A program made the translations under genes and the position numbers. Positions 7,540-15,186 of a DNA stretch of 64,000 nt are shown here, in pieces. Positions within the stretch are counted from its first letter, which is position 1; each line of letters begins with the position of its first letter. The notes beneath the pieces are model-generated. The model made no database searches. It saw only the letters and a list, made by a program, of their open reading frames with translations, and was not told the DNA's origin. The DNA is from Arthrobacter sp. ERGS1:01 (GTDB lineage Bacteria; Actinomycetota; Actinomycetes; Actinomycetales; Micrococcaceae), in assembly GCF_001281315.1 (NCBI RefSeq), contig NZ_CP012479.1:2914001-2978000 (forward strand). The letters run 5' to 3'.

Positions 7540-8415
7540 ATGACGACTGCATGGCAGCCGGACGCTGACGGGCCGAACCTGGTAGTCCACGCGGACAACT
7601 CGGAGTTCCTGCCCACCCTGCCCGACGGCTCCTTCACGATGATTTACGTGGACCCGCCCTTTAACACGGGGCGGGTGCAGAGTCGTCGGCAAACCACCAT
7701 GGTGCGCAACACCGACGGCGACGGCGACCGCACCGGCTTTGGCGGGCGCAGCTACGACACCATCAAGGGTGCGCTGCACAGCTACGACGACGCGTTCACC
7801 GACTACTGGTCGTTCCTGGAGCCGCGGCTGCTTGAGGCGTGGCGGCTGCTGGCCGACGACGGCACCTTGTACCTGCACCTGGACTACCGGGAGGTGCACT
7901 ACGCCAAGGTCATGCTGGATGCGATCTTTGGCCGAGAGTGTTTCCTGAACGAGATCATCTGGGCGTACGACTATGGTGCGCGGGCCAAGAACCGGTGGCC
8001 CACCAAGCACGACAACATCCTGGTGTACGTGAAGAATCCGGCCAAGTACCACTTCGACAATGCCGAGGTGGACCGGGAGCCCTACATGGCCCCGGGGCTT
8101 GTCACCCCCGAAAAGCGTGAGCTCGGGAAGCTGCCCACGGATGTTTGGTGGCACACGATCGTCTCGCCCACGGGCAAGGAAAAGACCGGCTACCCCACGC
8201 AAAAACCGGAAGGGTTGCTGCGCCGCGCCGTCGCCGCGTCATCCCGCGAGGGCGACTGGGTGCTGGACTTCTTCGCCGGCTCCGGCACCCTGGGCGCCGT
8301 GGCCGCGAAGCTGGGCCGCCACTTTGTGTGCGTCGACCAGAACCCACAGGCCATCGAGGTCATGGCTGCCCGTTTGGGGCATGTGGCCACGGTGGTCGAA
8401 AACCCGGCGCCCTAG
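7540..8415 (+). CDS. Solo DNA methyltransferase (N6-adenine/N4-cytosine, DPPF type)
   Basis: A 291-residue S-adenosylmethionine-dependent DNA amino-methyltransferase. The catalytic motif IV is DPPFNTG (residues 38-44) and the AdoMet motif I, DFFAGSGTLGAVA, lies near residue 243. Order IV before I makes it a beta-class enzyme, like CcrM or HinfI methylases. There is no restriction endonuclease or specificity gene nearby, so it appears to be an orphan. Its position 12 bp behind the DEAD-box helicase, with an AAAGG ribosome binding site, suggests a resident gene. It shares its CTAG stop with the convergent DUF1275 gene. The recognition sequence cannot be predicted. Confidence 0.85.
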   Translation: MTTAWQPDADGPNLVVHADNSEFLPTLPDGSFTMIYVDPPFNTGRVQSRRQTTMVRNTDGDGDRTGFGGRSYDTIKGALHSYDDAFTDYWSFLEPRLLEAWRLLADDGTLYLHLDYREVHYAKVMLDAIFGRECFLNEIIWAYDYGARAKNRWPTKHDNILVYVKNPAKYHFDNAEVDREPYMAPGLVTPEKRELGKLPTDVWWHTIVSPTGKEKTGYPTQKPEGLLRRAVAASSREGDWVLDFFAGSGTLGAVAAKLGRHFVCVDQNPQAIEVMAARLGHVATVVENPAP

Positions 8416-9152
8416 CCGGGGCGCTGACCAGTGGCGCCGGTGGCCCACCCGGGTGTTCCGCGCGCTGCCCAAACCGAGCCGATCAGCGCCATCGCAAGCA
8501 GTATCGCCACGGCCACGATTCCGGTGCTGACACCATAGTGCAGGACCAGGATCGCGCCGGTTACGGCTCCCGCCAACATTGCGAGCACCGCGATGAGGCG
8601 CCGTGTCGCAGTGGCGAGATCCCGCTTGCGCAGATCCGAGCCGATACCGGTGAGCGTCATGGTGAGCACCGTCGTCGTCATGTCTGGGACACCAAGGTGG
8701 CGAACCACGGCGTTCTGAACTCCAAGGGCGATCGCACCAACGGCCACGATCGCCAATTGCCCGGCGATCGTGAGCTGCGGCCCGGCGCTCAGGCTGATCA
8801 CGAGCGCCGCCAGGAACAGCACGAACTCCACCACGAGCGCGTTGCGGAGGAGCTTGCCGCGGTGTCCGCAGAACCGTGAGATGACAATGCCGCCGGCCGC
8901 TGCTCCCAGGAGGAATCCGGCGAGCGCCACGAGCGAACCCGACAAGCTGTAGCCGGGTGCGCCGGCCAGCGCGAAGCCGATAAATACGACGTTTCCGGTC
9001 ATGTTGGCCACGAAGACCCGGCCGAGGCCAAGGATGCTGATCGCGTCAATGAGGCCCGTACCCAGGGTCAGTAGGAGCAGGAGCGCGGGAAGCGGGCCAT
9101 GCACCGGGTGCGCGAAGTAGCTTCGAGCGCCGTTTGACCGTGCCGCTTCCAT
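8412..9152 (-). CDS. DUF1275 (YoaK) family membrane protein
   Basis: A 246-residue integral membrane protein of the YoaK/DUF1275 family. It has about six to seven hydrophobic segments and the family's early motif TGLIDAISILGLGRVFVANMTGN, with the Asp and the Gly-Asn that mark the family, seen at about residues 32-55. Members resemble small transporters, but no substrate is known. The frame continues to 9392, yet the ATG at 9152 has a GGAGGAG ribosome binding site 8 nt upstream and gives the correct N-terminus. The stop overlaps the methyltransferase stop in a shared CTAG. Confidence 0.85.
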   Translation of the reverse strand: MEAARSNGARSYFAHPVHGPLPALLLLLTLGTGLIDAISILGLGRVFVANMTGNVVFIGFALAGAPGYSLSGSLVALAGFLLGAAAGGIVISRFCGHRGKLLRNALVVEFVLFLAALVISLSAGPQLTIAGQLAIVAVGAIALGVQNAVVRHLGVPDMTTTVLTMTLTGIGSDLRKRDLATATRRLIAVLAMLAGAVTGAILVLHYGVSTGIVAVAILLAMALIGSVWAARGTPGWATGATGQRPG

Positions 9153-9259
9153 GGCTAGTGCTCCTCCGTGTTCCAAGTGCTGGCGTGCCTTCACTGTACG
9201 ACGAGTCCGGCTCCGCGCAAGCGGCAAATCAGCGCCAAGGCCCGCGTTCCGCCATCCAT

Positions 9260-9390
9260 GGTGCAGCTCCTGCGGGTTGCGACTGCTACCCCGTACCGGC
9301 GGTGCAGCTCCTGCGACCTCCGGCGCCGTCGGCCCGCATCTGCTGCACCACCGAAATCGTGAGGCGCCGCGAACCCGCAGGAGCTGCACC
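9260..9390. repeat. Compound palindromic repeat element (four arms)
   Basis: The 283-bp gap between the DUF1275 and PHP genes holds four copies of one motif. GGTGCAGCTCCTGCGGGTT at 9260-9278 has an exact 19-bp inverted copy at 9372-9390. A 15-bp direct copy (GGTGCAGCTCCTGCG) is at 9301-9315, and a diverged inverted copy is at 9333-9353. The RNA or single strand could form alternative cruciforms. It looks like a REP/BIME-type intergenic element rather than a simple terminator, because no T-tract follows. No coding sequence is seen in the gap. Confidence 0.7.
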
Positions 9391-9435
9391 ACCGATTCCA
9401 GTTGAGGGCGGGACCTGGAAATCAGGGAACCGCAG

Positions 9436-10284
9436 CTACGGCAGGTACGGCGCCGATCCCGTCGCGGCGTCCAGAATCCGCTCCAGCATCTCCGGCGAGG
9501 TGAGGTTCTCGCCCAGCAGGTTCGGCTTGCCGGCGCCGTGGTAGTCGGAGGACCCCGTGATGATCAGGCCCCTCCGTGCGGCCAGGCGTCGCAGCTGTGC
9601 CCGGCCCTCGGGCGGGTTGTCCCGGTGGTCGATCTCCACGCCCAGCAGGCCGGCGTCGATCATGTCATGGAAAGTCTGGTCCGACACCACCCTGCCCCTC
9701 GCCGAAGCTACGGGGTGGGCAAATACCGGCACTCCCCCGGCCTCCCGGACCAACTCCACGGCCAGGACGGGGTCGGCGGCGTAGTGGCTGACAAAATACC
9801 GTGAATGCGAGGTCAGGATATTGGCGAAGGCCTCGTTACGGTCGGCCACGATGCCCGCTGCCACGAGGGCATCGGCAATGTGCGGCCGTCCCACCGTCGC
9901 GCCCGGCGCCAGATGCGCGCTGACGTCGTCCCAGTTCAGCGGGTAGTCCTCGGCCAGGCGCTCGACCATCCGTTCGGCCCGGGTCCGGCGTGCGTCCTTG
10001 GCCTTGTTGATCTCCTCGAGCAGGCCGGGATGGTCGGGGTCGTGCAGATAGGACAGCAGGTGCACGCTGATCCCCTGCGACGTCTTGCAGGACACCTCCA
10101 TGCCGGGCAGCAGGCCAATGCCCAGGGCGCGGGCCGCCGTCCGGGCGTCGGCCCAGCCGTCGGTGGAATCGTGGTCGGTCAACGCCACCACATCCAGTCC
10201 CGCAGCGGCCGCCGCAGCCATCAACTCAGCGGGGGGTTGCGTGCCGTCGGAGACGTTGGAGTGCGTATGCAGATCGATCCTCAC
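9436..10284 (-). CDS. PHP-domain phosphoesterase (TrpH/RNase AM-like)
   Basis: A 282-residue PHP-domain metal-dependent phosphoesterase. Metal-binding motifs are HTHSNVSDGT at residues 6-15, ALTDHDST near 34-41, a Glu in PGMEVSC, and GSSDYHG near the C-terminus. The family includes E. coli YciV/RNase AM, which hydrolyses 3',5'-nucleoside bisphosphates and trims short RNA 5' ends. That activity is plausible here but not shown. It starts at ATG 10284 and is divergent from the aminopeptidase P gene, with an 80-bp shared upstream region. Confidence 0.85.
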   Translation of the reverse strand: MRIDLHTHSNVSDGTQPPAELMAAAAAAGLDVVALTDHDSTDGWADARTAARALGIGLLPGMEVSCKTSQGISVHLLSYLHDPDHPGLLEEINKAKDARRTRAERMVERLAEDYPLNWDDVSAHLAPGATVGRPHIADALVAAGIVADRNEAFANILTSHSRYFVSHYAADPVLAVELVREAGGVPVFAHPVASARGRVVSDQTFHDMIDAGLLGVEIDHRDNPPEGRAQLRRLAARRGLIITGSSDYHGAGKPNLLGENLTSPEMLERILDAATGSAPYLP

Positions 10285-10364
10285 TCCCCAAGACTACGTC
10301 CGTTGTCCGCCAGACGTGGCGTGCGTCCTTTGTGGCTCCGTACCCGCGGTGAGAGACTTAAGGG

Positions 10365-11939
10365 GTGAACCAGACTGAGCAATCCTCCGTGCACCCAGAC
10401 CCGTCGACCCAGCAGCCGCTCGAGGAGCGCGTGAACAACCGTTCACACCGCCCCGATTCGGATGCGTTCCGCGCCTTCATGGCCGCCAATTGGGCCCCGT
10501 CCACCGCAGAACTTCCCGCCCGTGCCGACGTGGCGGACCACGCCGCGCGCCGCCGTCGTGCCATCTCCGAGCAGTTCAAGGGCGAACGCCTCGTGATCCC
10601 CGCCGGCCCGTTGAAGGTCCGCTCCAACGACTGCGACTACCGCTTCCGCCCGCACTCTGCGTTCGCGCACCTGACCGGCCTGGGCGTTGACCACGAGCCC
10701 GACGCCGTGCTGATCCTTGACCCGACCGACGACGGTGCGGGCGACGACGGCGGCCACCACCACGCCAGCCTGTACTTCCGCCCCATGGCCGGCCGGGACA
10801 CGAAGGCGTTCTATGCCGACTCCCGCAGCGGCGAGTTCTGGATTGGCCGGCGCCCGTCCCTGGCCGAGTTCGCGGCCCTGTTGGGCCTGGACACGGCGGA
10901 CCTGGCCGAGCTCGAGGTGGCCATCACCAAGAACGTGGGCGAGCCTTCCGTGGGCGGCATTTCCATCCGCCTGGTCCGCAAGGTCGATGAGAACATTGAC
11001 GCCCTGGTCGACACGGCCCGCTACAACACGGCCCAGGACCCGGACAACATGGACTTTGGCGCCCTGGATGCCAAGGACGAGAAGCTGGCCGAGGCCCTCT
11101 CCGAGCTGCGCCTGATCAAGGACGCCTGGGAGATCGAGCAGATGAAGGTTGCCGTGGCCGCCACCGCCGCCGGCTTCGAGGAGATCATCAAGTCCCTGCC
11201 GCGCGCCGTCGCCCACCACCGTGGCGAGCGCGTCGTCGAGGGCGCCTTCTTTGCCCGCGCCCGCGAGGAAGGCAACGAGCTCGGCTACGACACCATTGCC
11301 GCTGCCGGCAACAATGCCACGATCCTGCACTGGAACCGCAACACCGGAACCGTGAACGAGGGACAGCTGCTGCTGGTGGACGCCGGCGTCGAGGCCGAAT
11401 CCCTGTACACGGCCGACATCACCCGCACCATCCCGGTCAACGGCACGTACTCCGCCGTGCAGCGCAAGATCTACCAGGCCGTCCTGGACGCCGCCGACGC
11501 CGCGTTCGCCGTCGCCGTGCCGGGGCGGAAGTTCCGTGACGTCCACGTGGCCGCCATGGAGGTCCTGGCCGCGCACCTTCAGGAGTGGGGCATGCTGCCC
11601 GTCTCCGCCGAGGTGGCCCTGTCCGTGGACGGCCAGCAGCACCGCCGCTGGATGCCGCACGGCACCAGCCACCATCTTGGCCTGGACGTGCACGACTGCG
11701 CCCAGGCCCGCGCCGAGCTGTACCTGGACGGCGTCATCACCGAGGGCATGGTGTTCACCATCGAGCCCGGCCTGTACTTCAAGGAGGAGGACCTGGCCAT
11801 CCCGGCCGAGTTCCGCGGCAACGGCGTGCGCATCGAGGACGACATCCTCATCACGGCCGAGGGCCCCGTCAACCTGAGCGCGGCACTCCCCCGCACCCCG
11901 GACGACGTCGAAGCCTGGATGGCGCGCCTGAGCTCCTAG
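10365..11939 (+). CDS. pepP: Xaa-Pro aminopeptidase (aminopeptidase P family)
   Basis: A 524-residue M24B metallopeptidase that removes N-terminal residues preceding proline. An N-terminal creatinase-like domain (residues about 60-220) precedes the pita-bread catalytic domain. The expected metal ligands are visible: Asp in LLVDAGVE, Asp in YTADITRT, His in GTSHHLGLDVHD, Glu in FTIEPGLYF and Glu in VRIEDDILI. The start is GTG at 10365, preceded by AAGGG. A charged extension of about 35 residues before the domain is longer than in E. coli PepP. A palindromic element follows the stop. Confidence 0.92.
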   Translation: MNQTEQSSVHPDPSTQQPLEERVNNRSHRPDSDAFRAFMAANWAPSTAELPARADVADHAARRRRAISEQFKGERLVIPAGPLKVRSNDCDYRFRPHSAFAHLTGLGVDHEPDAVLILDPTDDGAGDDGGHHHASLYFRPMAGRDTKAFYADSRSGEFWIGRRPSLAEFAALLGLDTADLAELEVAITKNVGEPSVGGISIRLVRKVDENIDALVDTARYNTAQDPDNMDFGALDAKDEKLAEALSELRLIKDAWEIEQMKVAVAATAAGFEEIIKSLPRAVAHHRGERVVEGAFFARAREEGNELGYDTIAAAGNNATILHWNRNTGTVNEGQLLLVDAGVEAESLYTADITRTIPVNGTYSAVQRKIYQAVLDAADAAFAVAVPGRKFRDVHVAAMEVLAAHLQEWGMLPVSAEVALSVDGQQHRRWMPHGTSHHLGLDVHDCAQARAELYLDGVITEGMVFTIEPGLYFKEEDLAIPAEFRGNGVRIEDDILITAEGPVNLSAALPRTPDDVEAWMARLSS

Positions 11940-11948
11940 CCCCCTCCG

Positions 11949-12017
11949 ACTGTGTTGCACTTGTTGGACGGATTTCCCCGAATTTCGGTGATTTTCGTCG
12001 AATAAGTGCAACACAGT
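11949..12017. repeat. Intergenic inverted repeat, 14-bp arms with 41-nt loop
   Basis: ACTGTGTTGCACTT (11949-11962) is repeated exactly in inverted orientation at 12004-12017. The loop contains a second small palindrome (CCGAATTTCGG, 11978-11988). It lies between the convergent pepP and HTH-regulator genes. A terminator role for both genes is possible, but no T-tract follows on either strand and the loop is long, so a mobile or REP-like intergenic element is an alternative. Confidence 0.65.
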
Positions 12018-12044
12018 TGTTTAAGCCCGACGACGCGGGTCGGG

Positions 12045-12329
12045 TCAGCCTTCGATCAGCGCCTTGAGCGCGGCCACGTGGGCCCGATAAGCGGCCCTGC
12101 CATCCGGGGTCAGCTCCGCCCAGGTCTTGACCCGCCCCCGGCCCGTCGGCTTGGAGAGCTTCACGTAGCCGGCGTCCTCGAGCACCTTCAGCTGCTTGCT
12201 GGTCACTGAGTCGGCGGCGCCGAGCATGTCCCGGATGGCTGCGAACTCCGCCTGGTCTATGGTGCTTAGGTAGGCGCAGATCCGCAGTCTGTTGGGGGCG
12301 TGGATGACCTCATTGAGTCCCTCCGTCAC
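12045..12329 (-). CDS. Winged-helix transcriptional regulator (MarR/ArsR-like)
   Basis: A 94-residue single-domain DNA-binding protein: NRLRICAYLSTIDQAEFAAIRDMLGAADSVTSKQLKVLEDAGYVKLSKPTG (seen at about residues 12-62) shows the helix-turn-helix, followed by an RGRVKTWAELTPDGRAAY wing. The best family match is the PF13601-like winged helix group. Translation starts at a GTG whose GTGA overlaps the stop of the membrane-protein gene, so the two are translationally coupled. Such pairs usually repress their own promoter; a repeated motif upstream of the pair (12784-12819) is the likely operator. Confidence 0.8.
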   Translation of the reverse strand: MTEGLNEVIHAPNRLRICAYLSTIDQAEFAAIRDMLGAADSVTSKQLKVLEDAGYVKLSKPTGRGRVKTWAELTPDGRAAYRAHVAALKALIEG

Positions 12330-12781
12330 GGCTGTTCCCGCAACTGGGCGCGCAGGGCCGCATCGAAGCGCCGCCCCACGACGACGGTGGCAATAAACAG
12401 CACGGGCGCCGCAACCCAGGCCACCCAATCAAGGGATGCCAATCTGGCCAACAGGATCGCGATAATCATGCACGCCAGATAAAGGCCCACCAGCACGAGG
12501 GCCAGCGGAGTGGCTGCCCCGGCGCGGAATCCAGAAACCCAGATGCCGGTTTTGTTCTTGTAGGCGGCCATCAGCATTCCCAACCCGACGAAGTAGACGA
12601 CGATCCCGGCGACGATGACGACCAGGTTTCCCAACGCATAGACGAGCACGAATCCGGCCACGAGCAGGCCGAGCACAGGGTGGTACCACCACGGGGTGAC
12701 GAGGCGGTCCGCCGCGGCGGAGCGAGCGCTTCCAACGGCGGCAAGGGCTTCGCGGGCATCACGCATCGATTCGTTTTCCAT
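12326..12781 (-). CDS. Small membrane protein co-expressed with an HTH regulator
   Basis: A 151-residue protein with four predicted transmembrane segments at about 36-55, 57-77, 91-113 and 117-137, and charged ends. No enzyme motif is recognised. It is the first gene of a two-gene unit with the winged-helix regulator, joined by a GTGA overlap. The start codon ATG at 12781 sits immediately beside the repeat TGGAAAGTCAAT, so the transcript leader must be very short or absent. Function unknown; it may be the output of the regulator, or sense a signal for it. Confidence 0.7.
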   Translation of the reverse strand: MENESMRDAREALAAVGSARSAAADRLVTPWWYHPVLGLLVAGFVLVYALGNLVVIVAGIVVYFVGLGMLMAAYKNKTGIWVSGFRAGAATPLALVLVGLYLACMIIAILLARLASLDWVAWVAAPVLFIATVVVGRRFDAALRAQLREQP

Positions 12782-12783
12782 AG

Positions 12784-12819
12784 TGGAAAGTCAATCACTT
12801 TCCGCAATGGAAAGTCAAT
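12784..12819 (-). promoter_or_regulatory. Direct-repeat operator upstream of the membrane protein/HTH pair
   Basis: TGGAAAGTCAAT occurs twice in the same orientation, at 12784-12795 and 12808-12819 (24-bp period, about two helical turns), with an inverted ACTTTCC between them. On the coding strand each copy reads ATTGACTTTCCA and contains a -35-like TTGACT. Repeats at helical spacing over a promoter and next to a small HTH gene suggest autoregulation. Confidence 0.55.
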
Positions 12820-12869
12820 AACCCTCTGCGCTCCCCGATCCTCGGGATCGATTCCTTAAACAGCGCCGA

Positions 12870-12894
12870 CCCGCACTCGTAGAACGAATGCGGG
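12870..12894 (-). terminator. Terminator-like hairpin after the YflT-type gene
   Basis: CCCGCACTCG (12870-12879) pairs with CGAATGCGGG (12885-12894) around TAGAA, with one mismatch. It lies 14 bp past the stop of the minus-strand stress-protein gene. Confidence 0.5.
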
Positions 12895-12907
12895 CCGGTG
12901 GGGAGTC

Positions 12908-13789
12908 TTAGTTCTCCGCGGGCTTGTCTTCCGGCTCGGCCGGTGTAACAGGAGGGGCGGGCGGGGTGTCCACCCGGATGCCGTACTGCGGGCGGCCGTC
13001 GGGCAGGTCGGGGAACTGGCCGCGGCGCGGCCCGTTCAGCGGTGCCTGGCCGGGACGGGTGTGGTCGTCGGGGGCCTGTCCTGTGGGGACTTCCTGCGGT
13101 GCGGGCTGCTGCGGGGCCCCATAGGGATCGTGCCACCCCTCGGGGCGTGCCGGCGGGGCCTGGGTGGGTGCGGCCGGCGGCTGGTAACCCTGGCCCTGGT
13201 ACGGGCCCTGCCCTTGTCCCTGATACGGACCCTGGTGCGGGCCCGGCCCCTGGTACGGCGACTGGTGCTGGCGCGGGGCCGTGGAGTTCATGGGCAGCTG
13301 GGCCAGGATGCGGCGGGCGTCCATGGCGACGTCGGGGGTGACGATGACGTCGTAGTTGGAGGCCAGCACCTGGTTGGTGGAGGTAAAGTCGCGCTTGCCG
13401 CGCTGGGCGGCATAGCCGATGATCGCGAACAGCATCCAGAACGCGGCACCCAACAAGATGGCGGTGAAGACGTTCACATAGGGTCCGCCGGCGGTGCCGG
13501 AGGTGCCGTCGAAGAAGGACAGCAGGACGCCGATGAACAAACCAAACCAGGCGCCCGTCATGGCGCCGGAGAACGCCACCCGGGGGTAGCTGAGCTTGCC
13601 CGTGACCCGCTCGACCATTTTCAGGTCATTGCCCACGATGGAGACGTGCTGGACCGGGAATTTCTCGTCAGCCAGGTAGTCAACGGCTTTTTGCGCGTCG
13701 AGGTAAGACGTGTAGGAGCCAATGGTTTCCCCTGTCGGGACAACACGTGCCTCATCAAAGGGTCGGGTACGTCCAAAGATGTTAGCCAT
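12908..13789 (-). CDS. General stress protein 17M-like (YflT domain) membrane protein
   Basis: A 293-residue protein. Residues about 10-70 match the YflT/GS17M domain (GSYTSYLDAQKAVDYLADEKFPVQHVSIVGNDL in outline). Two transmembrane segments lie at about 80-98 and 112-134, then a cytoplasmic YDVIV strand. The C-terminal 120 residues are disordered, rich in Pro, Gln and Gly, with repeated PYQGQG-type units. ATG 13789 is chosen by homology, but its GGAG is only 2 nt away; an ATG or GTG 15-18 nt upstream with AGGAAG is possible. It is divergent from the MgtE-like gene. Probable stress-related envelope protein; mechanism unknown. Confidence 0.75.
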   Translation of the reverse strand: MANIFGRTRPFDEARVVPTGETIGSYTSYLDAQKAVDYLADEKFPVQHVSIVGNDLKMVERVTGKLSYPRVAFSGAMTGAWFGLFIGVLLSFFDGTSGTAGGPYVNVFTAILLGAAFWMLFAIIGYAAQRGKRDFTSTNQVLASNYDVIVTPDVAMDARRILAQLPMNSTAPRQHQSPYQGPGPHQGPYQGQGQGPYQGQGYQPPAAPTQAPPARPEGWHDPYGAPQQPAPQEVPTGQAPDDHTRPGQAPLNGPRRGQFPDLPDGRPQYGIRVDTPPAPPVTPAEPEDKPAEN

Positions 13790-13899
13790 ATCTCCATTGT
13801 TCACCATCTTCCTGCACATTGGCTGGAGTATCGCTGGTAGTGAAATAGCCGGGAGCCGGGGGTTACGCCAATGTCCGTCCGGGGAAGTAGATTGTAAGG

Positions 13900-15186
13900 G
13901 TGAGCACACAACCTACGCGCATCTTTGTTGCGCGACTCCTGGGCCTTGACGTCTTCGACCCCCTGGGCGACCGTCTGGGCAAATTGCGGGACGTTGTGGT
14001 CCTCGGACGCGGGGCCCCCAACGCGGCACCCCACGCCGTCGGTATCGTCGTCGAGGTTCCCGGCAAGAAACGCGTGTTCGTGCCGATGACCCGGCTGACG
14101 TCCATGGACCAGTCGCAGATCATCTGCACCGGCCTGGTCAACCTACGCCGCTTTGAGCAGCGTGGCGCCGAGCAGCTGGTGGTGGCGGGCATCTTTGACC
14201 GCAGGGTCACCCTGGTGGATGGCAGCGGCGACGCCGTGATCGAGGACATCGCCATGGACCAGCAACGCAACGGCGACTGGCTTGTCACGAAACTCTTTGT
14301 GCGCCGCGGCACCTCCACCTCGCGGCTGCGGGGCCTGCGCCGCGGCCACACGCTGCTCATCGACTGGGCGGACGCCCATCCCAGGGACGCGGCCGAACCG
14401 CAGGGCGCCCTGCACTTCGTGGCCACCCACGAGGACCTGAAACCGGCCGACTTCGCCGACGCCCTGCAGGAGATGAGCGACAAACGCCGGGTGGAGGTTG
14501 CCGGCGAACTGCAGGATGAACGCCTGGCCGACATCATGTCCGAGCTCCCCGAGGAGGACCAGGTCAGCCTGCTGTCCGCCCTGGACAACGAACGCGCCGC
14601 CGACGTCCTGGAGGAGATGGACCCCGACGACGCCGCCGACCTCCTCGCCGACCTTCCCCAGGCCAAGGCCGAGGAACTGCTCTTGCTCATGGAGCCCGAC
14701 GAGGCCAAGGATGTCCGGCGCCTGCTCCAATACGAGGAAGGCACGGCCGGTGCGCTCATGACGCCGGTGCCGGTGATCCTGCCGCCGGAAGCCACCGTGG
14801 CCGAGGCGCTGGCCCACGTGCGCAGCGAGGACCTCTCCCCCGCCCTGGCATCCGCGATCTTTATTTGCCGCCCGCCGCTGGAAACGCCCACGGGCCGTTT
14901 CCTGGGCGTGGTCCACATCCAGCAACTGCTCCGCAGCGCCCCGCCCGAACAGTTGGGCACGCTGGTGGACAAGAACCTGGAGCCGGTCTCCGACCAGGAG
15001 GACATCAGCGTGGTCAGCCACATGATGGCCTCCTACAACCTCAACGCCCTGCCCGTGGTGAACCGAGAAGGCCGCCTGGTGGGGGCCGTGACGGTGGATG
15101 ACCTGCTTGACCACCTGCTGCCCGAAGACTGGCGCACCCACGATGACGGCGCACCCATCAGGAAATTAGGAGGACGCATTGGCTGA
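13900..15186 (+). CDS. Soluble MgtE N-domain/CBS-domain protein
   Basis: A 428-residue cytoplasmic protein starting at GTG. Residues 1-80 resemble a PRC-barrel (IFVARLLGLDVFDPLGD.LGK..DVVV). Residues about 180-290 are the MgtE intracellular N-domain superhelix (VEVAGELQDERLADIMSEL, ADVLEEMDPDDAADLLADL). Residues about 285-410 hold a CBS pair. The transmembrane magnesium channel of true MgtE is absent, so it cannot transport by itself and may be a magnesium- or nucleotide-responsive regulator. It overlaps the downstream DUF1003 membrane-protein gene by 8 bp, making a physical partnership attractive. Confidence 0.85.
   Translation: MSTQPTRIFVARLLGLDVFDPLGDRLGKLRDVVVLGRGAPNAAPHAVGIVVEVPGKKRVFVPMTRLTSMDQSQIICTGLVNLRRFEQRGAEQLVVAGIFDRRVTLVDGSGDAVIEDIAMDQQRNGDWLVTKLFVRRGTSTSRLRGLRRGHTLLIDWADAHPRDAAEPQGALHFVATHEDLKPADFADALQEMSDKRRVEVAGELQDERLADIMSELPEEDQVSLLSALDNERAADVLEEMDPDDAADLLADLPQAKAEELLLLMEPDEAKDVRRLLQYEEGTAGALMTPVPVILPPEATVAEALAHVRSEDLSPALASAIFICRPPLETPTGRFLGVVHIQQLLRSAPPEQLGTLVDKNLEPVSDQEDISVVSHMMASYNLNALPVVNREGRLVGAVTVDDLLDHLLPEDWRTHDDGAPIRKLGGRIG

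Noticed and set aside
9260..9390. CRISPR-like repeat array
   Set aside because: Repeats are few, in both orientations and irregularly spaced, with no spacer pattern and no cas genes in the window.
10443..12014. 523-codon minus-strand frame opposite pepP
   Set aside because: It is the mirror of a well-identified aminopeptidase P, with Val/Gly/His-rich low-information translation and no ribosome binding site.
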